Of a stretch of DNA of 11,480 nt, positions 7,509 to 11,480 are shown piece by piece. Where the stretch lies: NCBI GenBank assembly GCA_046727435.1, contig JBKPCR010000219.1, forward strand, positions 1-11,480, in the 5' to 3' direction. Origin of the DNA: CAVPRW01 sp046727435 [NCBI: bacterium] (GTDB lineage Bacteria; Tectomicrobia; Entotheonellia; J063). How positions within the stretch are numbered: the stretch's first letter is position 1; the number at the start of each line of letters is the position of its first letter. A model generated the notes under the pieces. The model ran no database searches. It was not told the DNA's origin and was given only the letters and a program-made list of their open reading frames with translations. A program made the position numbers and the translations under genes.

Positions 7509-7790
7509 CAATCGGCCACCCCGCTTGCCAGTGTGCCACGGCCGTATGCGCCACTGCGTGCCGAGTCCATGCCTGACATACGGATTGGCGGTGACAAAGG
7601 CTTCTACCACCTGAGGCGAGTCCGCGTGAAACAAGAGGACTGCACCATCCACTGGCTCGGCCACGGCCCCGCCGAGAATCAGCTTGCCTCGTGCATAGGA
7701 CTGCCACGCGAGCGTCAGGTGCTCGGTCCGGAACTGCTCTCGTCGTTCCATATAATCCGAGACATAGTCGTAAAACAGCAAGTAATGCAT
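7305..7790 (-). CDS. YciI-like domain protein with antisense read-through extension
   Basis: Translation from ATG 7790 gives MHYLLFYDYVSDYMERR, then HLTLAWQSYARGKLILGG and the family signature FVTANPYVRHGLGTQWRI (~65-82), with RPWHT at 83-87. This is a YciI-like domain, a small ferredoxin-like fold of ~90-100 residues, probably a dimer of unknown substrate. Related proteins end just after a W-x-V-type strand. Here no stop occurs at that point and the frame continues 74 more residues, the last ~67 lying antisense inside the GTPase gene (7305-7508). The extension has no family resemblance and is probably read-through after loss of the normal stop, or a 3' truncation. Only 7530-7790 is well supported as YciI coding sequence. 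GAGAAG about 8 nt upstream of the start is a weak ribosome-binding site. It could be monocistronic. Confidence 0.7.
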   Translation of the reverse strand: MHYLLFYDYVSDYMERREQFRTEHLTLAWQSYARGKLILGGAVAEPVDGAVLLFHADSPQVVEAFVTANPYVRHGLGTQWRIRPWHTGKRGGRLSAVKLDYIPILDHIVAGDALAVECVRTPDPGEFERRGDIFVHGLSHVQNGRALLEHKWGVVLGLFTG

Positions 7791-7815
7791 AGATTATTCT
7801 TCTCAATGAGGGTGG

Positions 7816-7992
7816 CTATGGTGTGTACAAGCGGTCAGGAATCAGCACGACCTTGCCACCCGCGCCGCGCTGATACGCCTCAGCCGCCTGTGACAGCGGA
7901 TGCCGTGCCGCAATGCACGGCGGCAGGATGGCTCCTGACGCAAACAGCGGCGCAAGCTGATCGAGTATCTTCGCGTCATGCACCACGTCACC
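7816..7992 (-). pseudogene. C-terminal remnant of a zinc-type alcohol dehydrogenase / quinone oxidoreductase
   Basis: A frame ending at TAG 7818-7816 carries ILDQLAPLFASGAILPP, HPLSQAAEAYQRG and GKVVLIPD. This is the standard C-terminal pattern of medium-chain dehydrogenase/quinone reductases: LxxLFxxGxLxP, then PLxxAxEA, then GKxVLxP. About 58 residues remain of a normal ~320-340. The NAD(P)-binding Rossmann core and any zinc ligands are missing. Upstream, near 7990-7996, it abuts the sigma54 activator fragment in a different frame, so the gene lost its first five-sixths in a deletion. It is not expected to be functional. Confidence 0.6.
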
Positions 7993-8548
7993 AAGCTGCC
8001 ACCAGCTGCTCCAGCGGCTGGTTGGTCGCGGCCACGAGGCGGACATTGACCGTCCGCGTGTGCGTGTTGCCCAGCCGCTCGAACGCCCCGTGCCCCAACA
8101 CGCGGAGCAGTTTCGCCTGCGCCTCCAGCGGCAGGTCGCCAATTTCATCCAGGAACAGGGTCCCGCCGTCCGCGGCCTCGAAGCGGCCCAGCCGGCGCTG
8201 CACCGCGCCGGTGAACGCGCCTTTCTCATGGCCGAAGAGTTCGCTCTCGACGAGGCCCGTCGGTAAGGCGGCGCAGTTGACGGTGATCGGCGGGTGCTCC
8301 CAGCGCGCACTGCGGGCGTGCAGGGCCCGTGCGAGCATACCTTTACCCGTCCCGGTTTCGCCGCACAGGAGCCCCGTCGCATCCGAGGGCGCCACCCGCT
8401 CGAGCAGCCGCCGCGCCTGGTGAAACGCCGCACTGGTGCCGACCAACTCGGCAGCACCATGCGCGTCCTGGAGCGCTTCGCGTAAAGAGGAGACCTGCGC
8501 TTCCAGGGCGCGCACTTGGGCCTGCTGCTGCACCAAGGCCTCCACCAT
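7988..8548 (-). pseudogene. Truncated sigma54-dependent activator (NtrC-type AAA+ domain)
   Basis: From ATG 8548 the frame reads a coiled-coil-like lead ([20 protein letters not shown]), then the sigma54 activator AAA+ domain. It has Walker [31 protein letters not shown] with the GAFTGA loop that touches sigma54, and Walker [14 protein letters not shown], then [17 protein letters not shown]. The frame ends at TGA 7988-7990, about 186 residues, where other members continue with FRxDLYYRL, sensor 2 and a Fis-type helix-turn-helix. All of that is missing, so it cannot bind its target DNA or complete the ring. The residue after the Walker A lysine is Gly where Glu is usual. The N-terminal receiver or sensor domain is also lost: upstream DNA is transposase-like. 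A longer in-frame start at 8686 only adds out-of-frame transposase sequence. Confidence 0.8.
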
Positions 8549-8549
8549 A

Positions 8550-8711
8550 GGTCGCCTTGTGTTTGAGCTGCATGCCAAGGGCGAGGAGAAAGGCGAGGAC
8601 ACACTCGAGGAACGCCTTCCCATTGCCCAGTAGCTGAAAGTACGTTGCTTCGTCTCGAAAATCGATGGTGATGGTCCGGTTTTCACGGGTCTGGCGGGCT
8701 GTGTTGCGCAT
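8550..8711 (-). pseudogene. N-terminal fragment of a transposase-like (DUF6431-type) protein
   Basis: ATG 8711 is preceded by AAGGTG (complement of 8714-8721 region), a good ribosome-binding site. The frame reads [33 protein letters not shown] and MQLKHKAT. I recall this N-terminus from a widespread family annotated as transposase-like or DUF6431, in which a Cys-rich GGGCLTRHSH segment follows KAT. Here that segment is replaced: right after KAT (near 8550) the DNA becomes the sigma54 activator gene. Only ~54 residues of the protein remain. The family call is from memory and moderate; the abrupt switch of frame and content at 8545-8553 is clear. It suggests that a mobile element took part in building this scar. 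No terminal inverted repeat of an element was identified upstream. Confidence 0.5.
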
Positions 8712-8846
8712 GGGTCACCTTCAGGTCAGATGGTCGGTGCCGGTGATGACCCAAGATGGGGGAATGCCCGCACAATTTCAAGGAGATCGCGAAGGCTTCG
8801 AGGCGTTACCACGAAATGCGATGGAATGTGCATCTTTTGCTGATAA

Positions 8847-8870
8847 GGTGTGATTCGAATCGAGCACACC
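8847..8870. repeat. Inverted repeat with a nearby imperfect direct copy
   Basis: GGTGTG (8847-8852) and CACACC (8865-8870) flank the palindrome GATTCGAATC (8852-8861). A related sequence GGTGCGATTCGGAT starts at 8924, on the other side of the terminator. The function is unknown. Confidence 0.45.
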
Positions 8871-8883
8871 CACGGAAGTAGGC

Positions 8884-8914
8884 AAAAAATCAGCCCTCTC
8901 AGAGAGGCTGATTT
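8884..8914 (-). terminator. Rho-independent terminator of the AI-2E permease gene
   Basis: Positions 8887-8895 (AAATCAGCC) and 8906-8914 (GGCTGATTT) form a perfect 9-bp stem. It is extended by TCT/AGA with one bulged C and has a 3-nt loop. On the minus strand the stem is followed by six T (complement of 8884-8889). The permease gene ends ~190 nt upstream on that strand, the only intact minus-strand gene it could serve. Confidence 0.75.
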
Positions 8915-9100
8915 GTACTGAAAGGTGCGATTCGGATATTAGAGAAGGGATTTTCATCCCTCGGGCGGGCGCGTGCCGTCTCCTGGGCTCGGCGGGCGGG
9001 ATGACCCAGGCCGGGCGCTGGTGGAGCGGGAAGCACCCCCACCCCAGCCGGGTTGCAGCATGACGTGAGGGAATGGGAGTGCGTGGTGGGGCTCTCGTGC

Positions 9101-10141
9101 TTACTCCCCCAAGAAGGCTGCGACCGGCGCGAGGCCATCGAGGTGATCGGCGACGATCTTGAGGGTCGCGAAGAACGGCACAGCCAGGAAGGCGCCCGCG
9201 ACGCCCCAGAGGTACCACCAGAAGAGCACCCCGACGAATACCGCCACGGGATTCAGCTGCAGGCGCTGCCCGTAGACGAAGGGACTCACCAGGTTGTTCT
9301 GCAGCGTCGCAATGACCAGATAAGTCCCGGGGACGAGGAGGATGGAGCCAAGGCTGTCGAACTGGTTGAAGGCCGTCACCGCGAGGAGGCCGATCATGCA
9401 GGCGGCGCCAAGATACGGAATGAACTCCAGCGCCATGGTCAGTCCCCCCCACAGCCACGGATGCGGCAGCCCAAGCCCCCAGAGGGTGAGCCCGACGGCG
9501 ATCCCCTGCCCGAGATTGATCAGCAGCGTCGCCCCCATGTACCGCGTCACGGCCTGCTGCACCTCCTCCGTGACGCGGACCGCGGTGCGTTTATCTCCGA
9601 ACAGGGGCAGCACCTCCACCACTTTCCGCAAGAAGAGGTCCCCAGAGGCGAGCAACAGATAGAGCAGGAGCAGCACCTCCGCGAGTCCGGCCATGAGGGT
9701 GGCCGTCGTCCCAAAGAGCTGTGTCAGGAAGGGAGGGACTGCCGGTGGTGCCGGCGCGGCGGGCGGTGCGCCGCCCGGTTCGGTCACGGCCTGGGCAGCC
9801 TGGGAGACGTGCTCTAGGGAGTGCCGGGCTGGCTCGAGTTTGCGCGCGGTGGTCTCGATACTGGCGGGCACCTGGCTCACCCACGCGCGGACCGGGTCCA
9901 CGAGCGCGAAGCCGCCGGCGGTGAGCCCGCCGAGGAACCCCAGCACCACAGGGGTGGCACCCGCCACGGTGGGGATGCGCAGCCGCTCCAGGCCACGGAC
10001 CAGGGGCCGGAGCAGGGTGTTGAGCAGCAGGGCCAGCGCAATCGGGATGAAGAACTCGCGACCGACGTAGAGCGCCCCGATGCCCGCGAGCATGGCCAGC
10101 AGCACGATGCCGACCGACGGTGCCTGCTCCCAGCTCGTCAT
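9101..10141 (-). CDS. AI-2E family transporter (UPF0118-type permease)
   Basis: This 346-residue polytopic inner-membrane protein belongs to the AI-2E exporter / YdiK-PerM family, whose substrates are mostly unknown. ATG 10141 is chosen because GGGAGGGG (complement of 10146-10153) lies just upstream. An earlier in-frame ATG at 10315 would add 58 Arg/Pro-rich residues with no family likeness. Hydrophobic segments lie at ~9-27, 30-45, 58-82, 145-166, 203-223, 228-256, 265-283 and 298-330. Family features include GREFFIPIALALLLNTLLRP near the N-terminus, the soluble/amphipathic part ~85-145, EFIPYLG (239-245), NNLVSPFVYGQRLQLNP (~282-298) and WGVAGAFLAVPFFA (312-325). A Pro/Ala-rich stretch at ~122-137 is longer than usual. 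Length is normal, so it is probably intact and functional. It stands alone, with its terminator ~190 nt downstream. Confidence 0.92.
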   Translation of the reverse strand: MTSWEQAPSVGIVLLAMLAGIGALYVGREFFIPIALALLLNTLLRPLVRGLERLRIPTVAGATPVVLGFLGGLTAGGFALVDPVRAWVSQVPASIETTARKLEPARHSLEHVSQAAQAVTEPGGAPPAAPAPPAVPPFLTQLFGTTATLMAGLAEVLLLLYLLLASGDLFLRKVVEVLPLFGDKRTAVRVTEEVQQAVTRYMGATLLINLGQGIAVGLTLWGLGLPHPWLWGGLTMALEFIPYLGAACMIGLLAVTAFNQFDSLGSILLVPGTYLVIATLQNNLVSPFVYGQRLQLNPVAVFVGVLFWWYLWGVAGAFLAVPFFATLKIVADHLDGLAPVAAFLGE

Positions 10142-10586
10142 CCGTCCCCTCCCATGCGGTCCAGTCGCGGCTCCGGGGGGGTACCGAGAGGTCGTATGGC
10201 ACCGCTGAGCCTGTGGGGTAGAGACCCGCCATGCCTCAGACGGTGGATCGGCGGCCCCTCCGGAACGCGTTTTGGGCCGCTCGATGGCAAGTGCACGGCG
10301 CACTTCCTTGGCCACCTAGTGGGTCTGGTCGTACGTGAGGTAGTATTGTCGCCAGAGTTTCTTTGTGGCCGCAATGACGGGTACGAGGCTGAGTGATGAT
10401 TTCGTCTTTGCGGATGGAATACGCATAAGTCCCGAGTTTGAGTATACTAGCGGGGTCAAATCGCGTCCAAACGCGGCGGCCATTTCGCTCTTCAGGCGTT
10501 CTGCGAAATCGGATTGTAGACGTTTTCGGAGGGACGTGCAACGGCAACGACGACTCCATCATAGCCTATCCCGCGGCCAGAAAAGA

Positions 10587-10635
10587 AGAGGGCCACTGTC
10601 CGCGAATAGCTGTCGCGTATCGACAGTGACCCTCT
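10587..10635. repeat. Long imperfect palindrome
   Basis: Positions 10587-10600 and 10622-10635 are inverted repeats of 14 bp with one mismatch (AGAGGG/CCCTCT and CACTGTC/GACAGTG). The loop contains a second short palindrome, CGCG...CGCG, and CTGTCG/CGACAG pair in an alternative fold. It looks like an element end, a repetitive palindromic unit or a structured RNA. No T-run follows directly on either strand. Confidence 0.6.
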
Positions 10636-10645
10636 ACAAAGGGCA

Positions 10646-10690
10646 AAAGTCGAACTTAGCTCGACTTTATCCATTTCTCTATGAGAGAAA
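10646..10690. repeat. Two adjacent perfect hairpins
   Basis: AAAGTCGA (10646-10653) pairs with TCGACTTT (10661-10668) across a 7-nt loop. TTTCTCT (10674-10680) then pairs with AGAGAAA (10684-10690) across 3 nt. Together with the palindrome ending at 10635 they form a run of three hairpins. Confidence 0.55.
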
Positions 10691-10841
10691 AGCCGTCTCG
10701 TATAAGTCGTTGATTCTCTGGGGGGGAACGTTTTTGCATGTCGCTTTTTTCTCCTGACCTTCAAAAACTCTTCCCAGATGTAATGGGCGGAAGTCGCCTG
10801 TTGGTGTGGCTCGATCACCAAATGAATAAAGTCGAGCTTAG
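10655..10841. repeat. 22-bp inverted repeats bounding a 187-bp segment (possible MITE or inversion relic)
   Basis: CTTAGCTCGACTTTATCCATTT (10655-10676) is the reverse complement of 10820-10841 at 20 of 22 positions. Similarity stops sharply at both outer and inner edges. The 143 bp between holds no gene. I found no clear target-site duplication. It may be a small non-autonomous element, or a duplicated gene start, since each copy encodes M-D/N-K-V-E-L reading inward or outward. Confidence 0.5.
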
Positions 10842-10905
10842 ACACCATGGTTTTCCGCGGGCGGCATGACCGGCGTGAGCTCCGCGGGAGAACAGGGAGG
10901 AAGAT

Positions 10906-11480
10906 ATGAACAGGGATTCAGGTCAGACGGCGTCGATCTGGCTGACGGAGACGCCGCCACCATCTCCCTTATGTGCGAGCATGCATACAGACGTCTGCAT
11001 TGTCGGCGCGGGAATTGCGGGGATGACGACGGCCTACCTGCTGGTGCGCCAGGGCCAATCTGTCGCGGTGCTGGATGCTGGCTTCATCGGTGGAGGCGAG
11101 ACCGGGCGCACCACCGCGCATCTTTCTAACGCGCTCGACGACCGGTATTACGAACTTGAACAACTCTTCGGCGAGATGGGGGCGCGGATCGCCGCCGTCA
11201 GTCATACGGCCGCGATCGATTCTATCGAGGCCATCGTCGCTGAAGAGCACATTGCCTGCGATTTTGAACGGTTGGATGGATACCTGTTTGTCACACCTGA
11301 GGAGTCGAAAGACGTGCTCGAGCGCGAGATCGGTGCGGCGCATCGCGCCGGGCTGGCCAACGTGGAGTGGGTGGATAGAGCGCCCCTTGAGTACTGGGAT
11401 ACGGGCCGCTGCCTGCGTTTTCCCCGCCAAGGTCAGTTCCATCCTCTCAAATATCTCAACGGACTGGCACAGGCGATTCA
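10906..11480 (+). CDS. FAD-dependent oxidoreductase, N-terminal part (Rieske-fused type), cut by window end
   Basis: ATG 10906 has AGGGAGG (10894-10900) 5 nt upstream, and 191 codons are visible before the window ends. After a ~28-residue lead containing SIWLTETP, the FAD-binding Rossmann motif appears as VCIVGAGIAGMTTAYLL (30-46; GxGxxG at 34-39). The acidic residue closing strand 2 is Asp57 in VAVLDAG. GGGETGRTTAH (62-72), DDRYYELEQLFGE, CDFERLDGYLF and LRFPRQGQFHPLKYLNGLA follow. This matches a DAO-type family of ~500-residue proteins that usually end in a Rieske 2Fe-2S domain; that end lies outside the window. The substrate is unknown. An alternative start at ATG 10981 would place the Rossmann fold nearly at the terminus, but the conserved SIW lead argues for 10906. 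The gene is the first of its transcription unit after the long non-coding stretch. Confidence 0.9.
   Translation, partial: MNRDSGQTASIWLTETPPPSPLCASMHTDVCIVGAGIAGMTTAYLLVRQGQSVAVLDAGFIGGGETGRTTAHLSNALDDRYYELEQLFGEMGARIAAVSHTAAIDSIEAIVAEEHIACDFERLDGYLFVTPEESKDVLEREIGAAHRAGLANVEWVDRAPLEYWDTGRCLRFPRQGQFHPLKYLNGLAQAI

Larger units (their letters stand above)
8712..9100. other. Intergenic region with terminator and short repeats
   Basis: No supported gene lies here. The region contains the terminator at 8884-8914 and a hairpin-forming repeat at 8847-8870, with a partial second copy at 8924-8938. A small hairpin GGGAT-TTTC-ATCCC lies near 8947-8960. The stretch 8960-9060 is very G/C-rich and low in complexity, with open frames that look accidental. 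Confidence 0.5.
10142..10905. other. Long intergenic region rich in inverted repeats
   Basis: No gene is convincingly supported in these 760 bp. Frames longer than 60 codons exist on both strands but overlap each other and lack start signals and family motifs. On the minus strand 10316-10534 gives a 73-codon protein-like stretch (SEMAAAFGRDLTPLVYSNSG) with no start codon, possibly a decayed gene. The right half carries three stacked hairpins (10587-10690) and a 22-bp inverted repeat (10655-10841). TATACT at 10443-10448 occurs on both strands because the sequence is palindromic, but no good -35 accompanies it. Confidence 0.5.

Noticed and set aside
7533-8423. Plus-strand frame of 296 codons
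   Set aside because: It is antisense to the YciI, oxidoreductase, sigma54 and transposase fragments, all of which have recognisable motifs on the minus strand.
8841-8915. tRNA-like GATTCGAATC motif resembling a T-loop
   Set aside because: No acceptor stem, anticodon arm or D-arm can be built around it; it is part of a simple palindrome.
8778-9458. Minus-strand frame of 226 codons overlapping the permease end
   Set aside because: Most of it lies in another frame of the permease gene and the G/C-rich intergenic stretch, is Arg/Pro-rich, and crosses the terminator at 8884-8914.
9053-10396. Long plus-strand open frames (9053-9817, 9821-10396) rich in Gly, Arg, Glu and His
   Set aside because: They lie antisense to the AI-2E permease, which has clear family motifs, membrane segments and a ribosome-binding site; their composition is that of high-GC shadow frames.
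10783-10869. 28-codon peptide beginning MGGSRLLVWLDHQ, reminiscent of small host-attachment/translation-machinery proteins
   Set aside because: Too short to judge, no ribosome-binding site, and it overlaps the right arm of the 22-bp inverted repeat.
1-11480. CRISPR arrays, rRNA, tRNA or riboswitches
   Set aside because: No regularly spaced direct repeats and no recognisable RNA gene signatures were seen on either strand.

Overview
The window is bacterial DNA, moderately GC-rich, with clear Shine-Dalgarno sequences and overlapping start/stop codons. No taxon can be fixed from the sequence alone. The gene mix (NDP-forming acyl-CoA synthetase, TGS-domain GTPase, AI-2E transporter, FAD oxidoreductase of the type that often carries a Rieske domain, sigma54 activator) would fit an environmental Gram-negative lineage such as Nitrospirota, Methylomirabilota or a deltaproteobacterium. 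That placement is an inference.

Region 1 (1-4026, + strand) reads as a collapsed BREX-like (PglZ-type) phage-defence locus. It opens with two intact, translationally coupled genes: a 288-residue protein loosely like BrxA, and a 165-residue protein I cannot name. A toxin-antitoxin pair follows, with its antitoxin whole and its PIN toxin cut after about 33 residues. Next comes the broken C-terminal part of a large protein, possibly a DNA methyltransferase, carrying a stop codon and a frameshift. Then comes a PglZ protein that has lost its catalytic middle and is frameshifted near its end. Last are the first ~39 residues of a BrxL/Lon-like protein. The order matches a BREX operon whose ATPase and most of the methylase have been deleted, so the locus is unlikely to work as a complete defence system. 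The two intact leading genes are the part most likely to be new.

Region 2 (4027-7508, + strand) is housekeeping-like: a 707-residue acyl-CoA synthetase (NDP-forming) with both catalytic histidines, then 49 bp later a DRG/Obg-like GTPase with a C-terminal TGS domain. They probably form one operon.

Region 3 (7305-8711, - strand) holds a YciI-like protein whose frame runs 204 bp antisense into the GTPase gene, followed upstream by a three-part gene scar. The scar comprises the N-terminus of a transposase-like protein, the middle of a sigma54 activator AAA+ domain, and the C-terminus of a zinc-type/quinone oxidoreductase, joined end to end.

Region 4 (8712-11480) contains an AI-2E family permease on the - strand with its own rho-independent terminator. 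A 760-bp non-coding stretch follows, with stacked hairpins and a 22-bp inverted repeat. The window ends in the first 191 codons of an FAD-dependent oxidoreductase on the + strand. Repeated gene-to-gene junctions in regions 1 and 3 point either to serial deletions in an accessory island or to assembly chimerism.
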